64,000 nt of DNA from Rodentibacter genomosp. 2 (GTDB lineage Bacteria; Pseudomonadota; Gammaproteobacteria; Enterobacterales; Pasteurellaceae). Below, piece after piece: positions 22,050-33,765 of the stretch. The notes beneath the pieces were generated by a model, which worked only from the letters and a program-made list of their open reading frames with translations, had not been told where the DNA came from and searched no databases. Each line of letters starts with the position of its first letter. Within the stretch, counting starts at the first letter, position 1. Location: contig MLHP01000030.1 of assembly GCA_001999425.1 (NCBI GenBank), forward strand, positions 50,962 to 114,961, written 5' to 3'. The position numbers and the translations under genes were made by a program.

Positions 22050-22643
22050 TTAGCGACTTTCTAATACTTTACGAACCGGAGCAAAACTACGGCGGTGCTG
22101 TGGCAATGCCCCTAATTCGGCTAATTTTTCTAGATGTAACTTCGTCGGATATCCTTTATGTTGGGCAAAAGCATACTCCGGGTATTGGCGATCCAACGCT
22201 TCCATTTCTTGATCCCGTGCAACTTTTGCCAAAATAGAAGCGGCACTAATTTCCGCCACCAAACTATCGCCTTTCACAATAGCTCGGGCAGGAATATTGA
22301 GATCTTTAGGAATTTTATTACCATCGACCAGTACAAAGTGCGGTTGAATTTTTAACGATTTTACCGCTCGCGTCATGGCAAGTAAGGATGCCTGCAAAAT
22401 ATTCAGTTCATCAATTTCTTCCGCTTCTGCTCGCCCCAATGACCATACAAGTGCTTTTTGTTTAATTTCTTCTGCTAAGGCAAGACGTTTTTTTTCAGTG
22501 AGTTTTTTTGAATCGGCTAATCCTTCAATAGGATTATTGGGATCTAAAATCACCGCCGCAGTTACAACTGCCCCGACTAAAGGCCCCCGCCCCACTTCAT
22601 CTACGCCGGCAATTAACTGATAACCTTGCGGATATTCAAACAT
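22050..22643 (-). CDS. rnhB: Ribonuclease HII
   Basis: A 197-residue enzyme that cuts RNA in RNA-DNA hybrids and at single ribonucleotides. The catalytic [10 protein letters not shown] motif (Asp15, Glu16) is at the N-terminus. It overlaps the end of lpxB by 8 bases, the usual gamma-proteobacterial order. Confidence 0.97.
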   Translation of the reverse strand: MFEYPQGYQLIAGVDEVGRGPLVGAVVTAAVILDPNNPIEGLADSKKLTEKKRLALAEEIKQKALVWSLGRAEAEEIDELNILQASLLAMTRAVKSLKIQPHFVLVDGNKIPKDLNIPARAIVKGDSLVAEISAASILAKVARDQEMEALDRQYPEYAFAQHKGYPTKLHLEKLAELGALPQHRRSFAPVRKVLESR

Positions 22644-23808
22644 GTTGTTTTTCCTCTAATAGATCAATCACCGCTTGAGCGGCCTGCTTATCCGCATCAC
22701 ATTGAATTTGTCGGTGTAAATCCGTGAAACGTTGAATTAATATGTGGCGATTTTTAACCGCACTTTGTTCATCCGAAAAATAGACCGCCAGTTTTTCTGC
22801 AAGTAATGTCGGCTCACAATTTTCTTGAATCATTTCCGGCACTAACATTTCATTTGCTAATAGATTCGGCAGAGAAATATAGTCGGTTTTCACCAAACGC
22901 TTCGCTAAGAAATAAGTGAGCGGTTTCATTTTATAACCAACCACCATGGGTGATTTACACAGCATCGCCTCAAGAGCAGCAGTGCCGGAAGCCAGTAAAG
23001 TGGCATCCGCAGCGATTAATACTTGGCGTGCATTGCCGTCAATCAGATGCATCGCTAAATCCGGAGCCACTCGGGCTTTAATGGCTTCAAATTGTTGTCG
23101 CCGTTTTTCATTCACTAAGGGAACAAGAAATTGCAGATCCGGAAATTGCGCTTTCAGCAATAATGCCGTTTTCAAAAAAGGCTCGGTTAAAAATTCTACT
23201 TCAGCGCCCCGACTTCCCACAAGAATCGCTAAATAACGTTGTGCAGGATCAATGTTGAGAAATTGGCAAGCCTCCGCCCGATTAGGTTTTAGAGGGATTG
23301 CATCCGCCATCGTGTGACCGATAAATCGGCAAGGCACATTGAATTTATCATAAAACGCTTTTTCAAAAGGTAAAAATGCCAGAACTTGATTTGTCGCTTT
23401 AGCAATTTTGTGGATTCTATTCTGTCGCCACGCCCATACGGAAGGGCTGACATAATGAATAGTTTTGATGCCGCCGGCTTTGAGTTTCAGTTCTACATCT
23501 AAATTAAAATCCGGTGCATCAATGCCGATATAGACATCGGGCTTTTCGCGCAGCATAGTTTGAATCACATTTTTACGGATTCTTAATAGGCGTGGCAGAT
23601 GTTTAACAATTTCTGCTAAACCCATAACGGAAAGTTCTTCCATATCCACCAAGGTTTCGCAACCTTCAGCGATCATTTTAGGGCCGGCAATACCGATGAA
23701 ACGAGCATTGGGATAGTGGGCTTTAAGCCGGCTAATTAAGCCTGCACCGAGAATATCCCCAGAGATTTCTCCCGCCACAAGCGCAATAGTAGGATTTTCC
23801 TTGTTCAT
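22636..23808 (-). CDS. lpxB: Lipid-A-disaccharide synthase
   Basis: A 390-residue glycosyltransferase that joins two acylated glucosamine units in lipid A synthesis. The N-terminal [14 protein letters not shown] motif is clear. ATG 23808 is used behind AGGATAAAT, rather than the upstream in-frame ATG. A strong USS terminator lies between lpxA and lpxB, so lpxB-rnhB may be partly separate from lpxA. Confidence 0.96.
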   Translation of the reverse strand: MNKENPTIALVAGEISGDILGAGLISRLKAHYPNARFIGIAGPKMIAEGCETLVDMEELSVMGLAEIVKHLPRLLRIRKNVIQTMLREKPDVYIGIDAPDFNLDVELKLKAGGIKTIHYVSPSVWAWRQNRIHKIAKATNQVLAFLPFEKAFYDKFNVPCRFIGHTMADAIPLKPNRAEACQFLNIDPAQRYLAILVGSRGAEVEFLTEPFLKTALLLKAQFPDLQFLVPLVNEKRRQQFEAIKARVAPDLAMHLIDGNARQVLIAADATLLASGTAALEAMLCKSPMVVGYKMKPLTYFLAKRLVKTDYISLPNLLANEMLVPEMIQENCEPTLLAEKLAVYFSDEQSAVKNRHILIQRFTDLHRQIQCDADKQAAQAVIDLLEEKQHV

Positions 23809-23820
23809 TAAATTTATCCT

Positions 23821-23854
23821 AAAAAATAACCGCACTTTGGACTAAAGTGCGGTT
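23821..23854 (-). terminator. USS-pair terminator between lpxA and lpxB
   Basis: AACCGCACTTT (23828-23838) and AAAGTGCGGTT (23844-23854) with a 5-base loop. On the minus strand the stem is followed by ATTTTTT, so it can end lpxA transcripts 20 bases before lpxB. Confidence 0.7.
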
Positions 23855-23897
23855 AATTGGTTAATGAGGTTTACTCTGTCTAAAGAGAGAAACGCTG

Positions 23898-24686
23898 TTA
23901 ACGAATAATTCCGCGGGTTGAGCGTTTAAAGAAATTGGTAAAGAAACTGATTGCGGAATCGGTTTCAGCAATTTGTTCAATTTCCGGGATGATTTCTTCA
24001 AGAGTTTTACCGCTGCGATAAATCATTTTATACACATTACGAATTGCGTGCATAGTCGGCTTATCAAACCCTCGGCGTTTTAAACCTTCTAAATTAACCC
24101 CAAACGGACGGGCATGATTACCTTGTGCCATCACATAAGGCGGCACGTCTTGACTAACCATGGAGCCACCGCCTAACATCACATGCGCCCCCACAACGAC
24201 AAATTGATGAATCGCCGACATACCGCCTACAATCACAAAATCATCCAATTCGACATGACCGGCAAGAGTCGCGTTATTTGCCAAGATACAGTTATTTTTA
24301 ATTTGGCAATCATGCGCTACATGTACGTTAATCATCAGAAGATTATTATTACCGATACTCGTTACGCCCCCGCCTTGGATTGTGCCACGGTGAATGGTGA
24401 CATGCTCGCGAATTCGATTGCCGTTACCAACAACGGTTTTCGTTGCTTCGCCTTTGTATTTTAAATCTTGATTGACTTCACCAATCGTCGCAAATTGGTA
24501 AATTTCGTTATCTTCACCAATCACGGTATCACCGCGTACAACGACGTGTGATTTCAACACGGTGCGTGCTTTAATCTCAACGGAACCTTCAACAATACAG
24601 AAAGGGCCAATAAAAACATCTTCACCAATAACCGCCCCTTGTTCAACGAGTGCCGTCGGGTGAATTTTTGCACTTGGATGGATCAT
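23898..24686 (-). CDS. lpxA: UDP-N-acetylglucosamine acyltransferase LpxA
   Basis: A 262-residue left-handed beta-helix protein and the first enzyme of lipid A synthesis. The catalytic His125 lies in NVHVAHDC. The hexapeptide repeats are visible from the start ([20 protein letters not shown]). ATG 24686 behind AGGGGAT gives the usual length; the upstream extension is rejected. Confidence 0.97.
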   Translation of the reverse strand: MIHPSAKIHPTALVEQGAVIGEDVFIGPFCIVEGSVEIKARTVLKSHVVVRGDTVIGEDNEIYQFATIGEVNQDLKYKGEATKTVVGNGNRIREHVTIHRGTIQGGGVTSIGNNNLLMINVHVAHDCQIKNNCILANNATLAGHVELDDFVIVGGMSAIHQFVVVGAHVMLGGGSMVSQDVPPYVMAQGNHARPFGVNLEGLKRRGFDKPTMHAIRNVYKMIYRSGKTLEEIIPEIEQIAETDSAISFFTNFFKRSTRGIIR

Positions 24687-24705
24687 ATTTATCCCCTTAT
24701 TTATA

Positions 24706-25152
24706 TTAACGACGAGCACACATTAATTTAGCTTCACAAGCTACTTCACCGTTTACCGTTGCAATACCGGTAAAAGCGGTAATTCCGCGGCGTTCTTTAA
24801 CGACTTGAACGTTTAATTCCATTTGATCACCGGGTAACACAGGACGTTTAAAACGCGCTTCGTCAATTCCCGCAAAATAGAATAATTCTCCACCTTTTAA
24901 TTCATGGGTTTTAAATGCCAGAATTCCCATGGCTTGTGCAAGCGCTTCTAAAATCAACACGCCCGGTAAAATAGGTTCACCAGGAAAATGACCGGTAAAA
25001 CAAGGCTCATTTACACTGATATTTTTGATTGCTTTTAACCATTCGCCTTCCTTAAAATCCAACACGCGATCCACCAACAAAAACGGATAACGGTGTGGTA
25101 ATAAAGTCATAATTTCTTTTGCTTCGATCACTCTTGTTTGCTGTTCTGACAC
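24706..25152 (-). CDS. fabZ: 3-hydroxyacyl-ACP dehydratase FabZ
   Basis: A 148-residue hot-dog-fold dehydratase of fatty acid synthesis. The active-site His55 lies in FTGHFPG and Glu69 in LILEALAQ. The start is GTG 25152, behind AAAGGTATC, which gives the conserved N-terminus; the 25-codon upstream extension is not. lpxA follows after 19 bases. Confidence 0.95.
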   Translation of the reverse strand: MSEQQTRVIEAKEIMTLLPHRYPFLLVDRVLDFKEGEWLKAIKNISVNEPCFTGHFPGEPILPGVLILEALAQAMGILAFKTHELKGGELFYFAGIDEARFKRPVLPGDQMELNVQVVKERRGITAFTGIATVNGEVACEAKLMCARR

Positions 25153-25211
25153 GTTGATACCTTTACAAATAAACACTAAATTCGCATGAATTATACGATA
25201 TTTACGGTTAA

Positions 25212-25245
25212 AAACAAAACGCACCACTAAAGTGCGGTGCGTTTT
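25212..25245 (-). terminator. Terminator between lpxD and fabZ
   Basis: AAAACGCACC (25216-25225) pairs with GGTGCGTTTT (25236-25245), with a USS in the loop. On the minus strand the stem is followed by GTTTTT. The lpxD stop codon touches the 3' side of the stem. Confidence 0.7.
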
Positions 25246-26279
25246 TAAAACGGATTAGCCGATTTCTTTTCAAGCGCTTTTAGACGCTTATTCATTCCAT
25301 CAATCCCTAAAGTCAGCGCGGCTGTTTTACGCCACTCTTTATTGGTTTGTAATGGAATACCGGAAGAATAAACACCCGGTTCGGTAATTGGCCGCATCAC
25401 CATTCCCATACCGGTAATTGTCACCTTATCGCAGATTTCCATATGGCCGTTAATCACACTCGCACCACCAATTAAACAGTAGCGTCCTACTGTCAGGCTA
25501 CCCGCCATAATCACACCGCCTGCGACTGCCGTGCCGGTGCCAATATGAACGTTATGGGCAATTTGACAAAGATTATCAATAATAACGTTATCCTCGATCA
25601 CCGTTGCATCTAATGCGCCCCGATCGATACAGGTACAAGCGCCGATTTCAACATTGTTACCGATAATAACTTGCCCTACTTGTGGAATTTTAATCCAACG
25701 ACCACGATCATTGGCATAACCGAAACCATCACTGCCAATCACCGCACCGGATTGAATTAAGCAGTTTTTGCCGATTTCCACATTATGATAAATGGTTACA
25801 TTCGCCCACAGTTGCGTGCCGGCCGCAATTTTTGTGTTTTTACCCACAAAGCAATTTGCACCGATAATCACGTTATCGTCTAATACAGCCCCTTCTTCGA
25901 TAACGCTATTTGCTCCAATTGACACATTTTCACCCAAAGAAACGCCCTCAGAAATCACCGCACTTGGTGCGATACCTTGCGCTGCTTTTGGTGTAGTATC
26001 CATATATTGCGCTAAAATTGCATAAGCTACATAAGGATCGCTAACAATGAGTAAATTACTTTCTTTCGCACAAAATTCAACGTCTGCTTCGGATACCACT
26101 AAAATACCGGCTTGAGATGTTTTTAATAATGGGCGAAATTTTGCATTGGAAATGAAAGTGAGTTGATGAGCTTGCGCTTTATCAAGAGGAGCGATGTTTG
26201 TGACAATAGTATCGGCGCTACCACGAATGGTCGCGCCGATTTGATTGGCCAATTCTTGTAAAGAATAGGATTTTTGCAT
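25245..26279 (-). CDS. lpxD: UDP-3-O-acylglucosamine N-acyltransferase LpxD
   Basis: A 344-residue enzyme that adds the N-linked 3-hydroxyacyl chain in lipid A synthesis. A short N-terminal domain is followed by many hexapeptide repeats (for example [22 protein letters not shown]) with the catalytic His in [10 protein letters not shown]. It starts 12 bases after skp. Confidence 0.96.
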   Translation of the reverse strand: MQKSYSLQELANQIGATIRGSADTIVTNIAPLDKAQAHQLTFISNAKFRPLLKTSQAGILVVSEADVEFCAKESNLLIVSDPYVAYAILAQYMDTTPKAAQGIAPSAVISEGVSLGENVSIGANSVIEEGAVLDDNVIIGANCFVGKNTKIAAGTQLWANVTIYHNVEIGKNCLIQSGAVIGSDGFGYANDRGRWIKIPQVGQVIIGNNVEIGACTCIDRGALDATVIEDNVIIDNLCQIAHNVHIGTGTAVAGGVIMAGSLTVGRYCLIGGASVINGHMEICDKVTITGMGMVMRPITEPGVYSSGIPLQTNKEWRKTAALTLGIDGMNKRLKALEKKSANPF

Positions 26280-26291
26280 TATGAGAACCTA

Positions 26292-26903
26292 TTATTTTTT
26301 CTCTTCCGCTTTAGCCGGTGCTGCAGCTTTTTCTGTCACAGGAATTGATTTTAATACTTCTTCGGTAATATCCTTACCTTCTACTGCAAATACCACAGAG
26401 TTTGCATCAAGCACATAGGTATAACCTTTTGTTTTTGCCACATTGTTGGTTGCCACTTGAATACTTTCTAATAATTTTGCACGAGCTTCTGCTTGGCGTT
26501 TATCACTTTCTTCTTGGAACGCTGCCACTTTTTTATCCTGCTCTTGCATCAATTTAGTCAATGCAGCTTCTTCATTCGCACCAAATTTATTAATTTCTTC
26601 TTCACGTTTTTGGATTTCAGCTTGACGTAAACGTGGTGCATCTTTTTTCAATGCCTCAACTTTTGCTTCTACCTTTTTACGTGCTGCGGCAATTTTATCA
26701 TCAATTTCTTTTTTACTTGCGGCTAATTTGTCTGCCGTCGGTTTCAATTCTGCATCTAATTTATCGGCAATAGCTTGACGATCCGGGTGATTTTGGAATA
26801 AATATCCTGCATTAATGAATGCGATATTTTCATCTGCCGCAGCAAAACCTGATGCAAGTGCAATACCTACTGAAAGTGCGGTCACTTTTAAAACATTTTT
26901 CAT
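26292..26903 (-). CDS. skp: Periplasmic chaperone Skp/OmpH
   Basis: A 203-residue secreted protein with a cleavable signal peptide (cut after about residue 23, GFAAA-DEN). The centre is a long charged coiled coil (about 55-150), and the C-terminal tail is rich in Ala, Lys and Glu. It carries unfolded outer-membrane proteins to BamA. It is longer than E. coli Skp (161). A USS in the signal peptide codes for Thr-Ala-Leu. Confidence 0.95.
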   Translation of the reverse strand: MKNVLKVTALSVGIALASGFAAADENIAFINAGYLFQNHPDRQAIADKLDAELKPTADKLAASKKEIDDKIAAARKKVEAKVEALKKDAPRLRQAEIQKREEEINKFGANEEAALTKLMQEQDKKVAAFQEESDKRQAEARAKLLESIQVATNNVAKTKGYTYVLDANSVVFAVEGKDITEEVLKSIPVTEKAAAPAKAEEKK

Positions 26904-26939
26904 TGAAATTTCCTTATTAGGTTTAAGTAGTTAATCATG

Positions 26940-26969
26940 CTTGCACAGCCTGAATAAGTACTGTGCAAG
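26940..26969. repeat. Hairpin between bamA and skp
   Basis: CTTGCACAG (26940-26948) and CTGTGCAAG (26961-26969) form a perfect 9-bp stem around 12 bases. No T run follows on the minus strand, so it may stabilise the bamA mRNA 3' end or be an attenuator. Confidence 0.55.
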
Positions 26970-27005
26970 TGTTTGTTTTGACTAGAAGATAAATAAAAAG
27001 TTCGA

Positions 27006-29387
27006 CTAGAAAGAACCACCAATACTAAATTGGAACTGTTCTACATCGTCATTCTCATATTTTTTGATCGGTTTAGCGTAAGAGAATACCAACGGTCCGA
27101 TTGGTGATTGCCATTGAAAGCCCACCCCTGCAGACGCACGAATTCGGCTTGGATCACTGTAATCCGGTAAATTAGGGAATCTTGACTTATCTTGTTCCGT
27201 CCATTTTGTATTCCAAACGCTTGCTGCATCAACAAACAACGAGGTTCTTACCGAATTTTGGTTCTTATCCGAAACAAATGGTGTAGGTACAATTAGTTCC
27301 ATACTTGCCGTAGCAATTGCATTACCACCAACGATATCGTCACTACCCTTAGGATTATATCCTTCATTACCATTCTTATCCTTTACCCAATAAATCGCAT
27401 TCGGACCTACCGCACCATACGCAAAACCACGTAGTGAGCCAATTCCTCCCGCCGTATAGTTTTGGTAGAACGGTAAACGTTTACCGCCAAAACCGTTTGC
27501 ATAACCCACGCCAGCTTTACCAGAAATAACCCAATGGTGTTCACGATCAAGCGGGTAGTAACCTTGAATATCTGCGTTAAGTTTATAATATTTGTTATCG
27601 GAGCCTGGGATAGTGACACGCCCACCAATACTTGCTTTCACCCCTTTAGTTGGGAAATAGCCACGATTTAGGCTGTTATAATTCCAACCAAATGAGAAAT
27701 CAAAATCATGAGATTTAATTGAGGTGGAATCAAAGTTCATTGATTCCAAATAGAGATCACGGTTATATTCTTTAGAGAAATTACTGATTTTATTATAAGT
27801 GTAACCCAAACCCACATAGTATGAGTTGTTCTCGTTCACCGGAAAACCTAAAGTAACATTGCCACCGTAAGTTGTACGTTTATAAGTCGAAGAAGTATCA
27901 CTATCTGAGTTATCGTAAGTTTCATAAAATACGTTTCCGCCCAAACTTACGCCATCTTTTGTGAAATACGGCTCGGTGTACCCAAGGTTAATTGTCGTAC
28001 CGTAGTCATTACGAGAACCGGCTAAACTTACCGCCGCTCCCGTACCTAAAAAGTTATCCTGTTTAACACTGGCTTGGTAGCTGATACCGCTTTCCGTACC
28101 ATATCCTACCCCAAAGTTAATACTACCTGTATTACGCTCTTTTACTTTATACACCACATTAACTTCGTCATTAGTACCTTCAACCGGATCAACTCGGCTT
28201 TCAACGGTTTCAAAAAAACCCGTTCTATCTAAACGAACTTTACCTAATTCAACTAATTGAGCGTTGTACCAAGAACCTTCCTGTTGGCGCATTTCTTGAC
28301 GTAGCGTGCTATCGGCTGAAACGGTGTTACCTTCAAATTGCACTTGACGAACAGATAAACGGCGACCGGCATCAACCACAAAAGTTAGTGCAATTGTTTT
28401 ATTCGCATCATCAAATGTAGGAGCAGCATTAACGGTTGCACTACCGTAACCACGTTCACCCAATTTTGCTTTGATGGCATTTTCAACGTCGGTAACATCG
28501 GCTCGGCTAAAAGTATCGTTTAAGTGAAGGATGTTTAATAACGGTTGTAATTCTTCTGCCATACCGCCTAAGTTACCAACAATACGCGCGCCAGTTAAAT
28601 CGTATTTTTCACCCTCGTTAATATCAATAGTGACTTCCGCGTTGGTTTGTTCATCATTTAACCGGACATCCGTATTGGTAATATGCGCTTTTGCATAACC
28701 ATTATTTTGATAGTACTGTTGGATAGATTGTAAATCTTTATCAAATTGGGTTGCATCGAATTTATTGCCCCATAGTTTCCACCATGAGTCCGGTTGTAAT
28801 TCCATTTGTTCTTGCAATGTACTGCTGGAGACCGCTGTATTACCATTAAAGGTAACGGATTTTAATTTTGCCGTATCATCTTCATCAATTTGAAGATTGA
28901 TTTCCGCACGATTATTTGGCAACGTATTTACAATCGCTTCGACTTTCGCATTATAGCGTCCTACACTTTTATAATGTTCTCTTACGCCTTTCACGAATTC
29001 GTCAAGTTTTGCACGATTCAGTACATCACCTGTTTTAAAGCCGTTCGCATCCAAATTTTGTTTTAACGCTTCCGTTGGAATTAAAGAATTCCCCTTAATA
29101 TGCACTTCCGAAATAATCGGTTTAGCAATGATACTCACAACAAGGGAATCACCATCACGATAAGCTTTTACATCATCAAATCGACCACTTACGAATAAAT
29201 TGCGAACAATATTTGCCACATCATTATCGGTCACACGTTGACCTGCACGAACCGGCAAACTTGCGAGAATTTGCTGTTCTAATTCACCCTGAACGCCATC
29301 TATGCGAATGTCTTTTGCCAAGAAAGGAGCAGCAAACACGCTTGTTGTCGTACCGAATAATAAACTTGCGATTAGAAGTTTTTTCAT
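27006..29387 (-). CDS. bamA: Outer-membrane assembly factor BamA
   Basis: A 793-residue protein with a signal peptide (cut after FA about residue 19), five POTRA domains (about 22-420) and a 16-stranded beta barrel ending in a C-terminal Phe (FSIGGSF). It is the core of the outer-membrane insertion machine. The barrel contains the conserved [11 protein letters not shown] loop motif. ATG 29387 follows AGGATACAGTCG. rseP lies immediately upstream. Confidence 0.98.
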   Translation of the reverse strand: MKKLLIASLLFGTTTSVFAAPFLAKDIRIDGVQGELEQQILASLPVRAGQRVTDNDVANIVRNLFVSGRFDDVKAYRDGDSLVVSIIAKPIISEVHIKGNSLIPTEALKQNLDANGFKTGDVLNRAKLDEFVKGVREHYKSVGRYNAKVEAIVNTLPNNRAEINLQIDEDDTAKLKSVTFNGNTAVSSSTLQEQMELQPDSWWKLWGNKFDATQFDKDLQSIQQYYQNNGYAKAHITNTDVRLNDEQTNAEVTIDINEGEKYDLTGARIVGNLGGMAEELQPLLNILHLNDTFSRADVTDVENAIKAKLGERGYGSATVNAAPTFDDANKTIALTFVVDAGRRLSVRQVQFEGNTVSADSTLRQEMRQQEGSWYNAQLVELGKVRLDRTGFFETVESRVDPVEGTNDEVNVVYKVKERNTGSINFGVGYGTESGISYQASVKQDNFLGTGAAVSLAGSRNDYGTTINLGYTEPYFTKDGVSLGGNVFYETYDNSDSDTSSTYKRTTYGGNVTLGFPVNENNSYYVGLGYTYNKISNFSKEYNRDLYLESMNFDSTSIKSHDFDFSFGWNYNSLNRGYFPTKGVKASIGGRVTIPGSDNKYYKLNADIQGYYPLDREHHWVISGKAGVGYANGFGGKRLPFYQNYTAGGIGSLRGFAYGAVGPNAIYWVKDKNGNEGYNPKGSDDIVGGNAIATASMELIVPTPFVSDKNQNSVRTSLFVDAASVWNTKWTEQDKSRFPNLPDYSDPSRIRASAGVGFQWQSPIGPLVFSYAKPIKKYENDDVEQFQFSIGGSF

Positions 29388-29414
29388 CGACTGTATCCTA
29401 TTTACTATAAAAAT

Positions 29415-30746
29415 TTATAAACGTAAGAAATCATTGAAAAGTGCAAATACCATTAAGCTTAATAGCAATGCCGCCCCAATGCGATAACTTAAATTTTGTA
29501 CCTGTTCGGAAACAGGTTTTCCTTTAATACCTTCTGCCGCCAAAAACACCAGATGTCCTCCATCCAGAACCGGCAACGGAAATAAATTCATAATACCTAA
29601 ATTGACGCTGATTAACGCCATAAAGCTCAGGAAATAAACCCATCCTACACTTGATGAAGCTCCCGCACCTTTCGCAATAGAAATCGGACCACTTAAATTA
29701 TTCAAAGAAAGATCACCGGTAAATAATTTGCCAATCACTTTAATGGTTAACCAAGACAATTGCACCGTTTTTTCTACACTTTTCGACAGGGCGTCAAGAA
29801 TACCATATTTTAATTCCGTTCGATACTGCTCGCCAACATTTAAAAAGGTCGGGCTTATTCCCACAAACCAGCGATCCTCTTTATTTTTTTCCGGTTGTAC
29901 CGTTTTGTCAAAAATATTGCCGTCACGTTCAACTTTCAAAGAAATAGGCTGTCCTTGTTCGACCAGTTTTACAAAATCCTGCCACGAAAGTGCGGTCAAA
30001 TTTTCATTTAAAATTCTATCCCCTACTTGCAAGCCGGCTTTTTGGGCTGGGGAATTATCCACTACTTTTGATAACGTCATCTCTATTTTGGCTCGAACAG
30101 GGGTCATTCCCAAAGATTCAAAAGCGCTTTCTTTTTCCGGATCAAACCGCCAATCGGATAAATCCAAGCGTTTTTCATAGGTGACACTTGAACCAAAAGG
30201 TGAAAAACCAATATCCACTTGAGATTCCCCTAACTTTGCAGCTAATAGCATATTAATGGTTTCCCAATCCTGTGCCTTTTGTCCATCAATTGTCATAATT
30301 TGTGAATTGGCTTCTATTTTTGCTTGCGCAGCAATGGAATGTGGCGTAACACTTTCAATCACAGGTTTTATACTTGGCATCCCGACAGAATAAATGACCC
30401 AATATGCCACGATAGCAAAAATAAAATTAGCTAATGGACCTGCTGCAATAATAAATGCACGTTGTAATACCGACTTTTGATCAAATGCTTGAGATTTTAA
30501 CGACGAGGGAACCTCTTCTGCCCTGCCATCCAGCATTTTAACGTAGCCACCCACTGGGATCATCGACAAGGCAAATTCAGTTCCCTGTTTATCGGTACGC
30601 CGCCAAAGCACTTTACCAAAACCGATAGAAAAACGATGCACTTTTACACCGCACTTTCGTGCCGCCCAAAAATGACCGTATTCATGAACCGCCACTAACA
30701 CAGAAATCGCGATCAGAAAAGAACCCAGTGACCACAGAAATGACAT
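29415..30746 (-). CDS. rseP: Site-2 metalloprotease RseP
   Basis: A 443-residue inner-membrane zinc protease that cleaves the anti-sigma factor RseA and leftover signal peptides. It has the HEYGH motif (His21, Glu22, His25), two periplasmic PDZ domains and the NLFPLPVLDGG segment with the third zinc ligand near the C-terminus. It sits between cdsA and bamA, as in enterics. Confidence 0.97.
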   Translation of the reverse strand: MSFLWSLGSFLIAISVLVAVHEYGHFWAARKCGVKVHRFSIGFGKVLWRRTDKQGTEFALSMIPVGGYVKMLDGRAEEVPSSLKSQAFDQKSVLQRAFIIAAGPLANFIFAIVAYWVIYSVGMPSIKPVIESVTPHSIAAQAKIEANSQIMTIDGQKAQDWETINMLLAAKLGESQVDIGFSPFGSSVTYEKRLDLSDWRFDPEKESAFESLGMTPVRAKIEMTLSKVVDNSPAQKAGLQVGDRILNENLTALSWQDFVKLVEQGQPISLKVERDGNIFDKTVQPEKNKEDRWFVGISPTFLNVGEQYRTELKYGILDALSKSVEKTVQLSWLTIKVIGKLFTGDLSLNNLSGPISIAKGAGASSSVGWVYFLSFMALISVNLGIMNLFPLPVLDGGHLVFLAAEGIKGKPVSEQVQNLSYRIGAALLLSLMVFALFNDFLRL

Positions 30747-30755
30747 TATCGATCC

Positions 30756-31622
30756 TTATAAGACAAAGAAATAAAAGTAAGTAAAAAAGGGGACAGCCGC
30801 CGTTAAACTGTCGATACGATCTAAGATACCGCCATGACCGGGAATAAGTTGGCTACTGTCTTTAATGCCTGATTCTCGCTTAAACATACTTTCTGTTAAA
30901 TCACCCAAGATTGAAATGGCAACCGTTGCGACCGAGAGAATCACAAATCCTGTCATAGTACGATTGCCAAGTAATGTCTCACGAGAAAAATAAATAAAAA
31001 CACATGCGAGAATAACCGCGGTCATTAAACCGCCAAACACGCCTTCCCAAGTTTTACCCGGTGAAACTTTTGGTGCAAGTTTATGTTTACCAAAAGCACG
31101 ACCGGCAAAATACGCGCCGGAATCCGCCGCCCAAACCAGCACAAACACATAAAGCAGTAAAAATAAACCATAATGAGGATCTTGTGTATAATGCTCTAAA
31201 CGCAAATGCAAGACGGCCGCAATGAAAGGAATCAAAGTTGCGAAAGCAAACAACAAGTGAATCGGCTTATTTTTGCCCCAATATCTTGCGGAATTGGGAT
31301 AAGTGATGACTAACAATAATGCAAGCATCCACCAACCTACGGAATTAAGCAATAAAAGTGGAAGATAGTCTTCAAAAACACGTCCTGCATTTAAATAATC
31401 GCCTTCGGTAAAAAGCCATAAAAAAATAAAAGCACCGAGAAATACGGTAATACACAAACGGGCGAGAGGTTGCTCAAAACGGGCAAATTGTGTCCATTCC
31501 CACACACCCAATGTCGCCACCATCCCCAAAGCCAAAGCAAAATAAAAAGGGGTAAATAAGAACAAGGCACAAAGTACCAGTGCAATAAGCACAATAGCCG
31601 ATAATACACGTTCCTTAAGCAT
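30756..31622 (-). CDS. cdsA: Phosphatidate cytidylyltransferase
   Basis: A 288-residue membrane enzyme that makes CDP-diacylglycerol, the precursor of all phospholipids. The family signature is at the C-terminus: SMFKRESGIKD followed by PGHGGILDRIDS. It starts 11 bases after uppS. Confidence 0.97.
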   Translation of the reverse strand: MLKERVLSAIVLIALVLCALFLFTPFYFALALGMVATLGVWEWTQFARFEQPLARLCITVFLGAFIFLWLFTEGDYLNAGRVFEDYLPLLLLNSVGWWMLALLLVITYPNSARYWGKNKPIHLLFAFATLIPFIAAVLHLRLEHYTQDPHYGLFLLLYVFVLVWAADSGAYFAGRAFGKHKLAPKVSPGKTWEGVFGGLMTAVILACVFIYFSRETLLGNRTMTGFVILSVATVAISILGDLTESMFKRESGIKDSSQLIPGHGGILDRIDSLTAAVPFFTYFYFFVL

Positions 31623-31633
31623 AATTTCTCCGC

Positions 31634-32353
31634 TTATTCTGTCCCGCCAAAACGGCGATGACGTTGTTGATAATTCGCAATGGCTTGATTAAAATCTTTT
31701 TCACTGAAATCCGGCCATAAAACATCTAAAAAACACAGTTCCGCATAGGCAATTTGCCAAAGTAAAAAATTGCTAATACGTTGTTCACCGCTGGTACGAA
31801 TCAATAAATCCACTTGCGGCTGCTCTTGAGTAACAAGGTGTTGTTGGAAACATTGCTCGTTGATGTCTTCCGTATTTATTTCATTATTTTTTACTTTATC
31901 TGCAATTTGTTTGGTTGCTTGTACAATATCCCAACAACCACCATAATTTGCGGCGATATTCAGCGTAAGTGCGGTATTTTTTTCAGTCAGTTCTTCAGCT
32001 TTTCTAATTTTCTCTTGCAATTTTTCACTAAACCGTGATGTATCACCAATAATTTTCAGGCGAATATCATTTTTATGTAATTTCTTGACTTCACGATCCA
32101 AGGCTTGCATAAAAAGTGTCATCAACGAACTGACTTCCTGTTCCGGACGGTTCCAATTTTCACTGCTGAAGGCGTAAAGTGTCAGCACTTTTACACCGAT
32201 TTGACGTGCATAGCTGACCGCACGGCGAACCGAGCCAACGCCATGAGTATGACCAAAAACACGCAATTTATTGCGCTGTTTTGCCCAACGCCCGTTGCCG
32301 TCCATAATAATGGCAACATGTAACGGGATATTATTCTTATCAAGTTCTATCAT
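31634..32353 (-). CDS. uppS: Undecaprenyl diphosphate synthase
   Basis: A 239-residue cis-prenyltransferase that makes the C55 lipid carrier for peptidoglycan and LPS. The catalytic motif [11 protein letters not shown] has Asp18. It lies 27 bases after dxr, so two isoprenoid steps are encoded side by side. Confidence 0.97.
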   Translation of the reverse strand: MIELDKNNIPLHVAIIMDGNGRWAKQRNKLRVFGHTHGVGSVRRAVSYARQIGVKVLTLYAFSSENWNRPEQEVSSLMTLFMQALDREVKKLHKNDIRLKIIGDTSRFSEKLQEKIRKAEELTEKNTALTLNIAANYGGCWDIVQATKQIADKVKNNEINTEDINEQCFQQHLVTQEQPQVDLLIRTSGEQRISNFLLWQIAYAELCFLDVLWPDFSEKDFNQAIANYQQRHRRFGGTE

Positions 32354-32380
32354 AAAATAAGTTTATTTGTGACCGCACTT

Positions 32381-33577
32381 TTAACATCGTTTAATCAATT
32401 GTTCGGCAACTGCACGGGCTTGCGTATCTATCGCCAACACATCATCAATATTTGAAATAACCGTACTCGACATTTTTAATACCGTTTCTTGATTAATTCG
32501 GGCTATATCCGTAAATAAAATGCGACGATCTAAGAAAGCCTGTACTGCAATTTCATTTGCAGCGTTCATTGCGGTTGTTGCATACTGCCCCTCAGCAAAC
32601 GCCTCCATTGCCAGCTTTAAATTCGGATAACGATTAAAATCAGGTTCGATAAAAGTTAATTCTTTGATTTTAAAGAAGTCTAAAGGTTCAACACCGGCAA
32701 AAGTGCGATGAGGGTAAGACATGGTTTCGGCAATAGGGGTTCTCATATCTGGATTCCCCATTTGCGCAATGACTGAACCATCCACATAACGCACCATAGA
32801 ATGAATGATGGATTGTGGGTGGATAATCACCTCCATTTCATCTGCGCTTGCATTGAATAAGCAACGGGCTTCAATATATTCCAAACCTTTATTCATCATC
32901 GTAGCGGAATCTACGGAAATTTTTTTCCCCATTGACCAATTCGGGTGAGCAACCGCCTGTTCCGGTGTGATATGTTTAAACTCATCTAATGCCGTATAAC
33001 GAAAAGGGCCGCCAGAGCCGGTTAGAACGATTTTACTAATGCCTAATTCGGCTAACGGGCAAAAACCGATTTTTTGTTGTGCGTCAGGCGGTAAAGACTG
33101 GAAAATCGCATTATGTTCGCTATCTACCGGCAACAAAGTGGCATTGTGCTGTTTCAACGCATCAATGAAAATTTTTCCACAAGTTACCAACGCCTCTTTA
33201 TTGGCTAATAGCACGCGCTTACCGGCTTTTATCGCAGATAAGGTCGGTAACAACCCCGCCGCACCAACTATGGCAGCCATAACTTGATCGGCATCAGGAT
33301 GTGCGGCGAGTTCACAAATTACTTTTTGTCCCGCCAATACTTCCGTTACCATGCCCTGTGCCGAAAGCTTTTTACGTAGCATATCGGCGGCCACGACGTC
33401 ATCAAGCGCAGCAAAGTGCGGTCGAAATTTCACACATTTTTCAAACATTGCCTCAACATTTTTTCCACCGACAAGGGCAAAGGCATGATATTTTTCCGGG
33501 TTATTTTCAATTACGGATAAGGTGCTTTGTCCAATCGAGCCCGTTGCACCAAGAATCACAATATTTTGTTTTTGCAT
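32381..33577 (-). CDS. dxr: 1-deoxy-D-xylulose 5-phosphate reductoisomerase
   Basis: A 398-residue enzyme of the MEP isoprenoid pathway. The NADPH-binding motif [10 protein letters not shown] is at the N-terminus. The start at 33577 gives the standard length, but no clear ribosome-binding site precedes it: the leader is a USS followed by AAAAATTT. The in-frame upstream start at 33619 gives an atypical N-terminus. It follows a strong terminator behind frr. Confidence 0.95.
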   Translation of the reverse strand: MQKQNIVILGATGSIGQSTLSVIENNPEKYHAFALVGGKNVEAMFEKCVKFRPHFAALDDVVAADMLRKKLSAQGMVTEVLAGQKVICELAAHPDADQVMAAIVGAAGLLPTLSAIKAGKRVLLANKEALVTCGKIFIDALKQHNATLLPVDSEHNAIFQSLPPDAQQKIGFCPLAELGISKIVLTGSGGPFRYTALDEFKHITPEQAVAHPNWSMGKKISVDSATMMNKGLEYIEARCLFNASADEMEVIIHPQSIIHSMVRYVDGSVIAQMGNPDMRTPIAETMSYPHRTFAGVEPLDFFKIKELTFIEPDFNRYPNLKLAMEAFAEGQYATTAMNAANEIAVQAFLDRRILFTDIARINQETVLKMSSTVISNIDDVLAIDTQARAVAEQLIKRC

Positions 33578-33605
33578 AAATTTTTGACCGCACTTTATAT
33601 TGAGT

Positions 33606-33629
33606 AAAAAGGACGCCAATGCGTCCTTT
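33606..33629 (-). terminator. Terminator between frr and dxr
   Basis: AAAGGACGC (33608-33616) and GCGTCCTTT (33621-33629) around CAAT, with a T run on the minus strand. It lies about 30 bases upstream of the dxr start. Confidence 0.75.
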
Positions 33630-33687
33630 ATTTCGCGATTAAGATTATTTTTGTTTCAAAGATACTTGCAAAATAATAGAAAAACAT

Positions 33688-33720
33688 AAATCTGTAACCA
33701 AATCAGATTTAATATTTTTT
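33688..33720. terminator. Second hairpin downstream of frr
   Basis: AAATCTG (33688-33694) and CAGATTT (33704-33710) with a 9-base loop. On the plus strand it is followed by AATATTTTTT. Confidence 0.5.
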
Positions 33721-33765
33721 GTCATTAATCCGCCAAACATGTTTGTATCTTTATCTTGGTAACAA

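Noticed and set aside
29728..30180. Plus-strand ORF of 150 codons antisense to rseP
   Set aside because: rseP has intact HEYGH and PDZ domains; the opposite frame shows no motif and no start site.
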